Below, in pieces: positions 11,053 through 24,815 of a DNA stretch of 64,000 nt (the first letter of the stretch is position 1; every line of letters begins with the position of its first letter). The notes under the pieces were generated by a model. That model ran no database searches. It was given only the letters and a program-made list of their open reading frames with translations, and was not told the origin of the DNA. The position numbers and the translations under genes were made by a program. The stretch is from assembly GCA_009103225.1 (NCBI GenBank), contig RHPI01001507.1, positions 135,647-199,646 on the forward strand, written 5' to 3'. The DNA comes from Chlorokybus atmophyticus. Its lineage: Eukaryota > Streptophyta > Chlorokybophyceae > Chlorokybales > Chlorokybaceae.

Positions 11053-11497
11053 CGTACCGGTACTTACAGATTAGTACTTGCATCATAGACTGCACCAACG
11101 GCCGCTTGGCGATTATCGAGGCCCCAAAAGAACCATGAGTGGTCAGACCCCCGCAGACCAGGCAGTCCTAGCCCGCTGGGTCCGTGGTAGGACCATATTT
11201 CCCCGAATGTCAAGCCGCGTGCTTACAAGCATTGCAGCATTTTGTGAGCGTACTACGATCCTGTCCTGGGTGGAGTATGGGTACAAGCTACCATGGGTGT
11301 CTGACCACTCCCCGAATGGGCAATTACTAAACACAAGGTGCATGAGTTTGCGGACTTCACTACTGCCACTATTGCCAACCTAGTGCATAGTGTGGCTATA
11401 CACGAGTGCGTGACACTCCCCCTCGTGGTGAGCCCAGTCAACGTGGTCGATGATGGCCGCAAGCTGCGCCTCATAATGGATACGCGCTGTGTCAACT
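11053..11497 (+). pseudogene. N-terminal part of a decayed DIRS-like reverse transcriptase
   Basis: Conceptual fragments read ILSWVEYGYKLPWVS (frame through 11280) and, after a frame change, VSPVNVVDDGRKLRLIMDTR (about 11430-11485). The second resembles the region before RT motif A in DIRS/Ngaro-like elements. The fragment breaks at 11497, where a copia element begins, and resumes at 16088. Superfamily assignment is by motif style only. The 3' LTR of gypsy-1 lies just upstream, so the whole region is nested transposon debris. Confidence 0.55.
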
Positions 11498-11811
11498 TGT
11501 TGGGATTGCACAGTAGCAACAATGCACACGCACTAGTGTGGCGCTGACAAGTAGAGCAAATGGATCTTATTGTATTGCACAATATACAATGTCTTACATA
11601 GTACAATGGTGAGTGCTAATCAACATCAGTCAACCCCAATCAAAGTCGAAGTCAACAACGGTCGAAGTCAAAGTCAATGGTCAAAGTCACAGGTTAAAGT
11701 TAATGTTGACCATAGTAAATTGTAACTGCAATTCCTGCAGTTGACCGTAGCTGTCAAGGTAAAGATGATCGTGGAAGTTTAACTAACGCGCCTAGCCAAG
11801 TACCTTTAACA
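11498..11811 (-). repeat. copia 3' LTR (left on the plus strand)
   Basis: On the plus strand it runs from TGTTGGGATTGCACAG to CTTTAACA. It shares GTAGCAACAATGCACACGCA and a series of GGTCAAAGTC-like repeats with the right LTR. Confidence 0.8.
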
Positions 11812-11828
11812 CTCCCACGCGAGCATCT

Positions 11829-13316
11829 TTATCCTTTAACTCCAAGCTCCATGCAACATGTCTGGAAATTGGTGGGTGGTAGTGGCTTGGCCATGCAATT
11901 TGCGAGCATATTCTCCGTGCTGCAGTTCAACTTTTCCACGGCCCCTCGTGCAACTCTCTCTTGCACCAAGTGGTGCATGATGTCAATATGCTTCGACTTG
12001 GCGGGTGTGATGGGGTGCATGCTCAACTTTAGCGCTCCGTGGTTGTCGCATGTCAGTGATACAATATAGTGCATATCCAAGATCAGTGACCAACTTGCGA
12101 AGCCACAATGCTTCCTTTTTATTACAGATGAAGCCGCCATACGTACTTGGCCTATGTGGGAATGGAGCAACAGTTGAATGTAGTAGGTTGTTTCAGCTTA
12201 CGACGCCTCCCATCAAGGAAGCGTAACCTGTGGTAGACCGCCTTGTGTCGAGGTCTCCACCATAGTCTGCATCACAGTAGCCCTATAGTGTGATGTCCGT
12301 TTTCCTCCCAAGTGTAATACCCACGTTTTGTGTGCTTCCAAGGTAGCGAAGAACTCCTATCGCTGCCTTCCAATGCTCCATAGTGGGTGCTGACATATAT
12401 CTCACCAAGACTCCCGCAACTTGCGCGAGGTCGGGCTTCGTGGCAATGGACAAGTAAATGAGGCTCTCAACGAGCTCACCATAAGGTTGGATAGCTGTGT
12501 CAAGCACAGAGGTAGTGTCTCGTGCTTTGAGTAGCTGACTCTCACACTCAGTAGTGTAGCCTTGCCCTTTGCATCCTATACTTTGAACTTTTTAAGCAAG
12601 TTAAGTACCATCTGCTTCAGAGTGATTTTAATTGTCTTTGAATCCCTATCCTTGGTGATGACAATGCCGATGAACAAGTGCGCATCTCCACAATTGCGCA
12701 TCTCGAATGCAGACATCAATGTCACCTTGATTTGCTTTTATGCCGGAACACTTGCAGATGCCAAGACAATGTCATCCACATACACCAACAGCCAAACCTG
12801 TCCAACTTTGTTAATGAAGAGCCCCAGGCTTGAAGTAACTGCTGCACGCCCGTCTTCTTCAGCTTCTTCCCAAGCCGAATGTGACTCGCGACGCTTGCCG
12901 AAAGCATATATAAGCTTTGTGCAGCAAGCATGCCTTACCCGAGTCTCCCTCCTCGTATCCCCTTGAGGCTGCTGCACGAAGATCTGCTTGTCCAACTCTG
13001 TATAGAGAGAGGCAGTCTTCACGTCGAGGTGGTGCAGCTCCAAGTCCTCCACAGCAACCTTGGCGAGTAGTGCCCTGAAGGTTATGTGTTTGCTAGCAGG
13101 TGCAAATACCTCCTTGTAGTCAACTCCCTCCTGTTGCAGGAAGCCCTTTGCTACAAGTCGCATCTTGTAGCGCTCAATGTTGCCCTTGCCGTTACGCTTG
13201 ATCTTGTACACCCACTGAACAGATATGGGCTTGACGCCTTGTGAAACCTGCTTGAGTACCAAAGTCTTGTTGGCGTGTAGCAAAACAATCTCCTCATCCA
13301 TGGCCTTGCGCCACAA
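11829..13316 (-). pseudogene. copia reverse transcriptase and RNase H remnant
   Basis: Reading down from 13316: WVYKIKRNGKGNIERYKMRL and GFLQQEGVDYKEVFAP (RT N-terminal motifs), LLVYVDDIVLA (catalytic YVDD), then, after frame changes, a segment at 12507-12283 resembling LIYLSIATKPDLAQVAGVLV, and RNase H ending KSKHIDIMHHLVQERVARG (12170-11829). At least three frames are needed, so no full protein is encoded. Confidence 0.85.
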
Positions 13317-13330
13317 CTCTGCATCTGGAG

Positions 13331-14516
13331 CTATGATGGCCTCATGATAGGTGGTCGGCTCTTTCTCTCTTCACTTGTTGCAGCACTCATAGATTGGAAC
13401 CTTTGTGTGAAGTGTCGTTGCGCCCTGTGTCTCACAGGGTAGCGCCTATCTGGCTGTCCCGTGGGTGCAGCTTCCTTTGCCTCAAGATGTGGCGCAATGC
13501 CAGGAACAACCTCTTCCAGAATGACCTCCTCATGCACAACCATGTGTATAAATGCAATGCTAACCTTAGGCTTTGCAATGTCATTCTCCACAGGTGTTGA
13601 AGGTGTTGTTAATCGCTATTGTCTTGTCGTCGAAGACGAAATCCCTTGGAACCACAATTCTGCCGCTGTTAAGCAAGATCTTATATGCCTTGGAGTTGGG
13701 CTCGTATCCAACAAAGACACCTGTCTCCCCCACATTCTTAAGCTTTCTCCTCAGGTGCTTAGGGATGTGTGGATACGCCTTGGCTTTAAACGCACGCATG
13801 TGCGTAACGTCAGGCTTCTCACCATGAAGCAACTCCGACGGGGTCTTGGCTTTGTTGCTTGTAGGTGACATGTTGTGAATGCAATTAGCCGTGACAAACG
13901 CCTCAGCCCACAAGGCTTTGTTAAGCTCTGCATGAATAAGCATGGTACGCACATGCTCCACAAGTGTGCGGTTGAGGCGCTCGGCAGCACCTTTTGCTCA
14001 GGTGTGTAAGGTGCCGTGGTCGCATGCTTGATGCCGTGCTCCTCCAAGTAGATCTCCAAGGTTTCGTATCAATACTCGGAACCCCTATCACTCCTCAATG
14101 CCAATACCTTTGTCTTTGCTTGTGTAGCGAAGCAGATGGTCTCTTCACAACAGCAGCAATGTCCGACTTGGCAGCAACTGGAGTGATGGCTGATAACTTG
14201 CTAAAGTCATCAAAGAAAGCGGCAACATACCAACTTCCTCCAATAGACGCAATTGGCATGCGACCGCACACGTCCATGTGCACAAGCTGCAAGGGTTTAA
14301 AGTGGTGCGGGTAGAGGTAGGAAAAGGTTGTCTACGCATCTTGCTTAACACGCACATCTCGCACAGATCATTCTTTGTTGCCTTGTTGTCCTCCTCCTTG
14401 ATGCCAACTCCTTCCATGTCCTCAGCAACCAGTCTTGCCAGGGTATCCCACCAAAGATGTCCTAGCCTTCGATGCCAAAGATGAGCTGTAGCCGATGCAG
14501 TAACTGTCGCAGACAA
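13331..14516 (-). pseudogene. copia integrase remnant
   Basis: HLWHRRLGHLWWDTLARLV and CEMCVLSKMRRQPF (14516-14300) are the H-H-C-C zinc region of copia integrase. MDVCGRMPIASIGGSWYVAA with FFDDFSK is the first part of the catalytic core. ALWAEAFVTANCIHNMSPT and FVGYEPNSKAYKIL (13961-13581) are the typical copia integrase end. The region is broken into several frames. Confidence 0.8.
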
Positions 14517-14804
14517 TGCATGCTACCGATCCAGTGTGTTGCAATACATGCTCTCCCGCAATGTGCCTTCTGCAACAACAATGTTGTTCCCCTTGCCTTG
14601 ACCCCTCCACTCTTTGCAGTGAAGTCAACCTCGGCGCCTGCACACTTGTAGCTCATTGGACAATGAACAGGCTGGAGGCTAGTCCCGGCACATGGATTAC
14701 CTCCGTTAGGGCCACTTTACGTGTAGTACCCGCCACCACAGTGTATATAAATTGATGGTGCCTATTCTCACAGCTCGCAAGTGTAGCTTGTTGCCAAAGC
14801 TCAC

Positions 14805-15714
14805 TTACACACCAGCAGCATTGCTCAAAGCATGATATTCCTGAAACTCGTGTTTGTGTGGGGTCATATGCTGTGTGCACGCAGAATTAATCAACCAAGC
14901 GCTTTTAATAGCAGTGGTGCTGGCAGCAACGAGTGCTACAGCCTGTCTATTGGAACCTTGTTTCTGTTGCTGATCGCGCTTCAACTTTTGCCAGTCCTTC
15001 TTCAGGTGTCCCTTTTTGTCGCAGTAGTGGCAAGCACGCGTCTCCTTTCTTCCCACCACCGTTGTTGTTGTTGGGGCGTGGGTTGGATTGTGCCGCGATT
15101 GCCACAGCTTCAGCCTTATTATGGCGTGCAGTGGATGCCCGTTGCTCAACTTGTATTAGGCATGGGGTGACCGCTTCAAGGGTGAGCTCCTTACTGGATG
15201 ACTCCATAATGGTGACGGTCATCTCGTACTCCTTGGGTAGGCCGGCGAGAATTGCCAAAACAACCTCCACCTCCTTCACTTCATGACCAATGGCGAGCAA
15301 GTCATGCAACAATTGTCTAGCTCACGAGGTGAACATGAGGACGGGTTCAGCGAATTCTTTTCTCAAAGCATTCAATTGCTTCCTCAACTGCAACTTCCTA
15401 GCTTTGTTCTTGGCCTTATACACATCTGCAAGCTTCTACCACAACTCTCTAGCAGTCTTGCAACGTGCAACAAGCGATGAGTAACGTTGTACAACATTCA
15501 ATCCTAGCAACGCAAGTGCCTGATTGGATATCTTATTAAAGTCCGTGTTCGCCATGTCGGGAGCGCTCTCCTCGGGATCCACCACCGACCATAGGTCTTT
15601 GTGCATAAGTAGCATCTGCATCCGGATGCTCCATGTCTTATAGTTGTCGAGGTTCAGTGGCTCGATGTTGACCTTGTTATAACTGGTCGCCATGATTCCC
15701 TTGCAAGTCCGCAA
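14805..15714 (-). pseudogene. copia Gag and protease remnant
   Basis: The 15714-15436 frame contains LNLDNYKTWSIRMQMLLM, typical of copia Gag. The next frame has ILAGLPKEYEMTVTIMES. Further down is a zinc-knuckle-like CHYCDKKGHLKKDW, whose last Cys is replaced, and a protease-like AWLINSACTQHMT, where the usual DSG is lost. The likely start is MATSYNKVNIEPLNL near 15693. Confidence 0.8.
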
Positions 15715-15784
15715 TAAGGACGGCGCCTCCCCAAGCTAAACCAACTCGTGTATGCTATGCTAGCGCTAGTGTGGGCCCATACCC

Positions 15785-16087
15785 TGATGAGTTCGCACAA
15801 TAGCAACAATGCACACGCACTAGTGTGGTGCTGACAAGTAGAGCGCAGTGGATCTTACTGTATTGCACATATAGTGGCTTATATTATACACTAGTGAGTG
15901 CTAGTAAACACAAATCAACCCTAGTCAGAGTCTAAGTCAATGATCAACGTCCAAGTCAATGGTCAAAGTTAAAGGTCAAAATCAGCATACACTATAGTGG
16001 ACTATAACTGCCATGACGGCAGTTGATCGTAATTGTCAAGATGATCGTAGGAGTTTAGCTAAGGCGCCTAGCCGAGTACTTTTGGCA
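15785..16087 (-). repeat. copia 5' LTR (right on the plus strand)
   Basis: On the plus strand it starts TGATGAGTTCGCAC and ends TTTTGGCA. Aligned to the left LTR it has many substitutions and small indels. The sequence just inside (GGGTATGGGCCC on the minus strand) is only a weak match to a primer-binding site. Confidence 0.75.
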
Positions 16088-16540
16088 CAACTTATACTTG
16101 ATAAACACACTGTTCAAGTATGAGGATGTACGCAGCATGTGAGCCTTGCTGCAGCCCAAAGATTGGTTGTTCTCTACGGACTTGAAGTCCGAATACCATG
16201 ATGTATACATATACTCTGCACTCTGGGGCTACTTTGGATTCTCATTCGCGGGCAAAGTGTACAATTTTTACCTGTTGCCATTGGGTTGAGCTCAACGTGC
16301 TTTGTGCTCACAAAAGTGATGAAGCAACTGGTGCATCGTTAGCGTGTACAAGGCATCCGCATACCGCCATACATTGACGACTTCCCGTTTGCTGCAAGCT
16401 TCAAGGCTGAGCATGCCTCTACCCTGGCCGTTATGAAAGCAGATGCAGCATGGTGCGGGTTGGTGATCAACAGTAAGGCACAAACCGTGCTTAGCAAAGT
16501 CATCATCTTCCTCGGCTTATAAAGGTTGAAGTGGCCCATG
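16088..16540 (+). pseudogene. C-terminal part of the DIRS-like reverse transcriptase
   Basis: It continues the fragment ending at 11497. Readable pieces are DWLFSTDLKSEYHDVYIYSA (motif A), LPLG, QGIRIPPYIDDFPFAAS (motif C, YIDD) and VIIFLGL (motif E). In-frame stops occur after LPLG and at about 16135. The IR(V/I)xPYIDDF style matches DIRS/Ngaro-type RTs. No tyrosine recombinase or other flanking domain is visible. Confidence 0.6.
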
Positions 16541-19500
16541 CGGCGTGATGGGGCTGGCGCTGATGTGTTGCGTCTCTCAACTGTAAATAGGCTCCCCCTT
16601 CAGGCTAACTTCTTTAATGCAATAGGTCAGTCTCTTCCTCTTTCTGTGTGAGTTTGTATAGTTGGCTGATTGGGTGACTGAGTGTCCATGCGTGTGTTTG
16701 CATGTATGTATTGCTTGTTTGTATGCATGTACCTCTCTTTTTGATCTTTGTTGTGCGCATGCGCCTTTGTCAGTTGCAAAAAAACTTTGCCTTCGTGCAG
16801 CTATGTGACTGTGTAAGTAAGTTGCTGTTGTTGATGTTGCTGTTGTTGTTGTTAACTACTCTGTGCTATGATTAGGTTGGTTAAGGCAGCGTGGTGGGGC
16901 TGGGGGTGGTTTATAGCGTCGCTTCTTTGTGTGTACATTATTGTAGTAACCAGTTTTCATCTATTAAGGAGAGACCAGACTACATAATGCTAGTAGTGAC
17001 TTGCCTGGATTAGGTACTTTACCAACGCTGGTTTTATTAATGATATTTTATAAGATATCTTAATGTTGGACTAGCTAACTCTACTTGAGTAAAGTTAGCT
17101 AGTCTATAGGCAAGAATGGGCAGAGGGCTCTTTGCCTATTCTTACCTATGTAGACTCCGATTATTGCTGCTGTTATGTTCATTAGTGCACTTTAGCTTTT
17201 ACCTAGCGCCATACATATGGAACTGGAAAATACCGCAATGTTGAACCAGGTACACTTAGACTTTGCCTATTCTTGCATCTGTGCAGACTCTGGTTGCTGC
17301 TAGGTACTTTAGTGCACTCAGGCTTACCTAATGCCATAGCTAGTTTGCACCATAGGCTAGCTAGCGGGTAGGTACAAACTAGGGTCAACCCTAGATTAAC
17401 AACCGGGTATACCTAGTCTTTATAGATAGGTAACACCTAGACTTCTGTGTTCATACCCTAGTGTACTATAGCTAACCAGACTCTAGTTAACTAAGGACTA
17501 GGTTATAGTCTAGTGTAGTGCAATGAGGACATTGACAATCGAAGTGCGGGGGAATGTAATGGGAGCAATAGATATAGGGGTATAATTGCTATCAAATTCA
17601 CACATGTTGTATGAATGAGTACATCTCAATACTTATTCCTACCTCTTTTCTACGGTTTCTTGCTTTTAAGAAAGTATTCTACTATAGCATGGGTACGTTT
17701 CAATGGGTGTAGCACCGCCTATTGAAGCCAGTTCAACGTCGCATTATATATGTAAATATCGAATTGGATACCTCGCTGCTGGGTACTTTATCATTGAGTA
17801 TCATATTGATATATACTTTAGCTCTGATTGGCTCGTGTTGAATCTTTAATGGCAACTTAATGTAAAAGGGTTGATGCATGATTGCGAGTTTAATGTCGGG
17901 ACGCATCCATATAATTAACTTTTATTAGAAAAAGAGGCCTGCTCAACGGATGAGACTTAATTAATTCTCTGCTAAATGCAGCATCATGCTGTCAGCGGTT
18001 GGTTGACAGGCTTATTGACGGTGTGGGTGTTGGGGTAGAGGAGTGAATGGATATTGGCGTCATTGCCGACGTGCTGTTACATGGCGTCCCTCTCTTTCTT
18101 ATGATCTTTTGGCTAGAATGGTCAGGTGCGCCCAACTGTTTTGCAAAACGGCATAATGTTGCTCCTCCTGCATAAAGCATGCACACGTGAGGAAGGCACA
18201 CCCGTTGTTGGGCACATACTTACACACGCACATAGCAAAAAGTAAGTGTCCGATTTGTCATAGCACTGAGTATGTGTGCGCACAAACACTCGATTGGCTG
18301 CCTTTGCATCAAAGGTCGACGCAGCTGCAACAATTCGTTATCTGCTTACATATTCATTAAGTCACCAAACTTCGGTAGACGCCCATTGCTTACTTGTGGG
18401 ACTTGTTATGTCAACTGATCAATCAATCAATCACTTTTCAAGGCAACTAACGTCCATGCACGCTTTTTGCCTGCATGTATGCACACCATATTTTGCTGCA
18501 TGTGCACATATGTGCATGCACGCAAGTTTATGCTAATGGTGCACACACATGTACATGTGCAAAGTCTAAACATGCGCACATATGCACAATCAGACTCTAT
18601 CACTAAGCACACATATGCACGCAAGCCCTACCTGTGCACGCACATGCACACAATCATATGGTAACTGTGTATACAGTGAGGCTCACGCCACGATTGTGCA
18701 TACTCATGCGCGCAACTTGATGCTGATTGAGCACACATACAAGTATAAGACTGCGCATGCGTATGCATGCAAGCTTGTGCTAAGTGTGCACACACATGCA
18801 TGTTGGGGGCCTGGGCTAGCACATGGTTGGTGGGGTCCGTTAATAACTAGCCTCTGGGGTTGTGCAAGTGCGTTTGCTGCTATGCTCTGCTACTCCCATT
18901 GCAGTCACTTAGCTAGCTAAGCTAGTCTAGGCCCCCTGCCCCTGGTGATGTGGGCTAATGTATTTTGTGATTGAGGGCGTATGCTTGTGTGCGTGGGTTG
19001 ATTGCTAGCTGCATTGCACACTACTTGTGACTAGTGGTGTGTGTTTATGCCCTTGTGTGCATAGGTTGTTGGCTAGCATTGCACTGCACTGCACACTACC
19101 ACTACTTGCTACCTGGCCCGTCATAGCTTCAGATTTATGCATGCATTCACATGCTGACTGTGCACACATATGTACACATTGCTATGTTATGTTTGCGCAC
19201 TTGTACACACATTATCGTAATATCTGTGCACGTATCTGCACGCGTGCACACACGCATCCCTGCTTATGCAAGTATGGTCGTTTTGTTGTCGAAAGGGGTA
19301 CTTGGCGCGCCTGGCCCGAGTGCAGGGCAATGCATGCAGAGTCTGACAGCTGGGGCTCTTAAGCTAATATAGGCTCAATTGGCATGGCGCCGGAAGAGGC
19401 AGAGCGTTCTTCAAATCAAAGTGTGCGGGTGCTAAGATATGCGTCCGGATTTTAATGAGACCATTCGGTACATAAACTTTAAGCACACACACACACACGC

Positions 19501-20090
19501 GTACGCAATGATGAATCGTGCCTGTCTTGTATACCTATAACAGTGGCTCGTAAGAGCGAACACTGGCCGTGGCTGTAGAGCTCTACCCATTTAAGCAGCG
19601 ATACAGTAATACCCTAAGATGATGGGTAAATGACCGCGCAATATTGTGAAGAATACGCAAATAAGTGTAGATTTAATACGACTATTATACTTATGCAGAG
19701 CTGTAAGGTTGACATATGTAAAGCGGGTGTTGATACACTAATACATATCAGATGTACATTTGGTTTCTTACTTAGCAAGCTATGCACTTGCATATATTGA
19801 ACGTTGTACATGAAAAAATGAAGATATTATTCACAATGTCGTGGCCCATACAATTCAATGTTTAGCAATTGAAAATATACCATAACCATCGTATCAATTA
19901 CCGATTTTGCGTGAGCAAGCGGCAGCATCTGTATGGCTGATGTGCTCACTAGCAAAGTGTTGGTTGCCAACTGAGCACTACATGCATGCAACAGACGTGC
20001 CAATTTGGTACTAATTTCGGTTGGATATAAAGGATTAACGTAACAATAGTAATGCTGGTCAATCAACACTTTCATGCCCCCCGGGTTACA
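16541..20090. other. Intergenic, no gene recognised
   Basis: About 3.5 kb without a supportable gene. 17000-17530 has many CTAG-containing short repeats (TAGCTAGT, CTAGTTAACTAAGG). 18450-18820 and 19130-19260 are rich in alternating purine-pyrimidine TGCACACATATGCA motifs that could form Z-DNA or cruciforms. The open frames here are made of these repeats. Confidence 0.4.
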
Positions 20091-20747
20091 TGATTGATTA
20101 ACATGGCTGCGCATTGCATGCACGAGCTCACGGAAGCAAGCTGCCAATTTCGCATTATGCAGAGCTACGGACGGCCAGCTGTCACCCCCGCCGCACCGCA
20201 GCCAATAGCAAGCCAAGATTCAGGCCACAGCCAGCCGGTCTTATCACGTCTCGTCACGTCACAGCAACCAACACGCCCACCCGACACAGCAAGATTCTGC
20301 CCCGTGCCAGCGCAGCGGCTGCAATGCAACCCATGTCGCTGCGATCCATTGACGCGTGGGGTGCGGAGGGAAAAAAGGGAGACGCGGAAAAAGACAAACG
20401 GGCATGGGGTACGGCATTGTGTCCGTGTGGCCATCCTCTGCGGTAAGGGCGGCGGCGGCGGCGGGGGAGGGGCCCGTGGCGGGGGCGGCGCTGCGGTTGT
20501 CCGGGTCGAGGATCAAGGGCGGGGGGTTGCCTTCCGCGGTGGCGGCGGTGCTTGCGAAGAGGATCTAGCCTCTTGTCTGGGGGCCTGGGTCAACGGGCTC
20601 AGTGCAAGGCATACGGCGACAGCTAGGGTTTAGGGCAACGCTGAGCAAGCAGGCAGCGAGGAGCTGTTTTGCTTGTGTAGCTTCAGCTGGAGAGAGTAAC
20701 CTCCCTAGCCTCAGTGTCAGTGCAGCTCCCCTTTCTGCCGATCAGCC
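20091..20747 (+). promoter_or_regulatory. GC-rich upstream region and probable 5' UTR of the MADS gene
   Basis: Base composition jumps to GC-rich here, with a GGC/GGGG run at 20450-20490. A 179-codon open frame (20094-20633) is Gly/Arg-rich low-complexity sequence and I do not call it a gene. No clear TATA box is placed near the expected start, and the transcription start cannot be fixed from sequence. Confidence 0.35.
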
Positions 20748-23457
20748 ATGGCAGCTGACGATCCCGCCTCCACCGCCATCGCCGCCGCTTCTTCCGACGC
20801 CATGCCTGCACCTCCTGCCGCCGCCCCGCCTGTTAGAAAAGCCATGGGCAGGGCTAAGATTGAGATACGGCGCATTGAGCATGCCACTTCACGCCAGGTG
20901 CGTTCAAGCTGAAGCAATGCATGAGCACGAGGCTAAGACCAGCCATGCACAAATGCTTGCTCATCAGCGTGGCCAGTGGCCGTCATGACCATGGTGATCA
21001 CGCTAATCAGCATGCGTGCTGCTCAGCAAGGCGTGGTACGGCTGAATTGGTTGAGTTGTTACTGCTGTTGATGCTTATCCGAAGGGAATGCCACTGACTG
21101 AAGCACGAGCAATCATTGCACGCTTGTAACTGGGTTGACTTTACAAGCAGCTCATACTAGTCCGTCACCAGTGCAGACTCAGCACTCGGAGCATGCTGCT
21201 GCTTTGTATGCAATGAAACACATTGGCACTGTTCAGCACGCCTGCGGCCAATTGTTGACCAGATGTGTGAATTGCTTGTGACAGAAACGTTTGCATTGCA
21301 ACGTTGCATGCAGGTTGGTATCGTTGTGTCATGTAGCGGTCTCATTCACAGGTGACTTTCTCCAAGCGACGATCGGGCCTGTTGAAAAAAGCTTACGAGT
21401 TGTCTGTTCTTTGCGATGCGGACATCGCCGTCATCATGTTCTCGCCCACTGGCAAACTCTTTGAATACGCCAACTCGAGGTCAGTTGCATGCTTGTACAT
21501 TGAGCATGTGATTGATTGCAAGCGCAGTCTGTTGACGATGTTGCGCACCTGCAGCATTGAAGATATTCTCGAGCGGTACCGCAACACGCCAAAGGAATAT
21601 CGAGACAAGCGGAAGTTTGACAACACCGACGTAAGTGTTACTGCTTGTGGCTTGTGTGCACACTCTGATTGTGAGTGAGGGCATGCATACGTGCGTGCGC
21701 GTGCACGCGTGTGGGCGCGCTTGTGTTGATCTGTGTCATGTCTGGCAGTATCTTGCCAAGGAGTCCAAGAAGCTGCGGCACGATCTTGAGCAGGCCAAGC
21801 GAGAGCTGAAGTGAGTGCCCTATTGCAATGTGGCAACTGCCATGCACATTGGCATCAGTCTGATTGAACTATGCCATGATCAGGTACATGCATGGCGAGG
21901 GGCTGGACGGTCTCAGCATGCAAGAGCTTGAGAAGGTGGAGAGCAAACTCGAGGAGGGCCTGCGGAAGCTTCGTACCTGCAAGGTGAGGCTCAAGCCGCT
22001 TGCATCATGATACACACTTGCCCAGCATTCAATGCACTGCTGATGGTTTGGGTGTGCCTCGCGTGTTGTGCAGAGCAATCTTATGCAGCAAGAGATTGAC
22101 CGATTGAGAAGACAGGTATATGCAATAGTCACGCAGTTTAGCTCACTATTCTGTGCAGCAAATATATGTCATCAACTGTTGTTGACGCTGTTGTTTGCGC
22201 GTGCGCCAGCTTTATGATGCAGAGGGCGGCGGACAAGCCTTTGCAAACATGCCCAACGCAAATGAGGTGTTATGCGCGGGGCCCAACATGCTTGGCCGCA
22301 TGACTCTCAACGACCACTGGTAGGGTTTGGATTCTGCGCGCAATGCCATGTCACTGTTGTATACGCAAGTTGTTGGTCAATTTGTTGATGGATGTGATGT
22401 GTCCGTCCTGGCAGCCTGGTTCCCAAACACAACAAGTCCACGGCTGGTGCATCCGCAGCAGCAACGGATGGCCCGGCCATGCCAACATCAGGTGTGAATG
22501 GTATCAACAGCCATTGCACATTTCCCAAGCACACAGGCTCTGTACCAACTTGTTAACATCTACTTGTGCGGAACAGCCGGTGGCGGTGCATCTCGTGCAG
22601 GCACCAGCAGGTGGCCTGTTGCAGCTCAAAGGGCTTCCATGAGGGAGAATGGTAGCACGCCCGCTGCCCGTGTGACCGACCTGCAGTTCGCCTTTGAGCA
22701 GCCGCACAACAACAACCACAACAACAGCCATAACCACAATGTACATACTGGCAACCTCAGCGCAGCCATGCACCAACTTGCACAACAGCAGCAGCAGCAG
22801 CAGCAGCAGCATCAACAGCGGCAACAGCAACTGCGGCAACAACAACAACAACAGTTCATGCACAAGGTAGGGTTGCGCTTGCCTTGGATATGTCCTTTTT
22901 TGTCAATGGTGTTGATGTCCATGTATTGTGTGCTCATGGATCATTTCTCCTGCTGGCTGCACACATTGTCGCTCAAGGTCATACCTGCGCAGGACCTCCA
23001 GTTTGCATTTTTGCCCGGGTTTGATGCTTTACCCCATGACACACACACGGCAGCCATCAATCACAATGGTAGCGAAGACCCCGTGGCCAATATCTCAGAC
23101 CACTTGCGCGCGGAGGACCTCTCACCCAATCACGCGGACACCCATGCCCACGCGCACAATGAGGATAACATTCTTGACCTCGATATCGGCACCCCGCTCG
23201 GGGCCGCCTCAGCCACATCCATGATGATGCAGCTGTTTGGGTCTCCTTCAGCCCACAGCCATCACAACTCATTGTCAGTCCCGCACATGTTGGATTCCAC
23301 CAACGGACTCCTCTCGTCATCATTTGAGGAGAAATACCTCACTCCCGCAGCCAATTTCGCCTCGACATCTTCGCTAAACTTCTCCGATAGCGTCGGCATC
23401 GCACAACAACATTATGAGGCCTTGACACACGCCTCGGGGAGTGCCGGCAACAGATGA
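20748..23457 (+). CDS. MIKC-type MADS-box transcription factor
   Basis: Predicted exons: 20748-20897, 21352-21479, 21555-21630, 21749-21810, 21884-21983, 22074-22115, 22210-22319, 22415-22491, 22577-22866, 22993-23457. All introns are GT-AG and the phases agree, giving 499 aa. Residues 1-32 are an Ala/Pro-rich extension. Residues 33-92 are the DNA-binding MADS box ([35 protein letters not shown]), which binds CArG-type sites as a dimer. An I region and a K domain follow ([20 protein letters not shown]), then a Gln-rich tract (about 316-345) and an acidic/His-rich tail. The K domain places it with streptophyte type II MADS proteins. Unusual points are the intron between MADS residues 18 and 19, the N-terminal extension, and the repeated DLQFAF (283-288, 346-351). 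Exon 9's start is the least certain. The last intron is 126 bp with no in-frame stop, so it could be retained. Confidence 0.9.
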
Positions 23458-24773
<1,316 letters not shown>

Positions 24774-24815
24774 GCTCGCTCTCGCTCGCGCTCTCNTCTC
24801 GCTCGCGCTCTCGTA

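Larger units (their letters stand above)
11498..16087 (-). mobile_element. Decayed Ty1/copia retrotransposon
   Basis: The element has LTRs of 314 and 303 bp, a copia domain order on the minus strand (gag, protease, integrase, RT, RNase H), and a perfect 5-bp target duplication CAACT at 11493-11497 and 16088-16092. The LTRs are visibly diverged and the coding region has many frameshifts and stops, so it is old and inactive. It sits inside a DIRS-like reverse transcriptase gene; removing it with one target copy makes the host RT reading frame continuous across the joint. Confidence 0.9.

Noticed and set aside
20094-20633. A 179-aa gene upstream of the MADS gene
   Set aside because: Gly/Arg low-complexity sequence in a GC-rich leader, no domain, overlaps other equally long frames.
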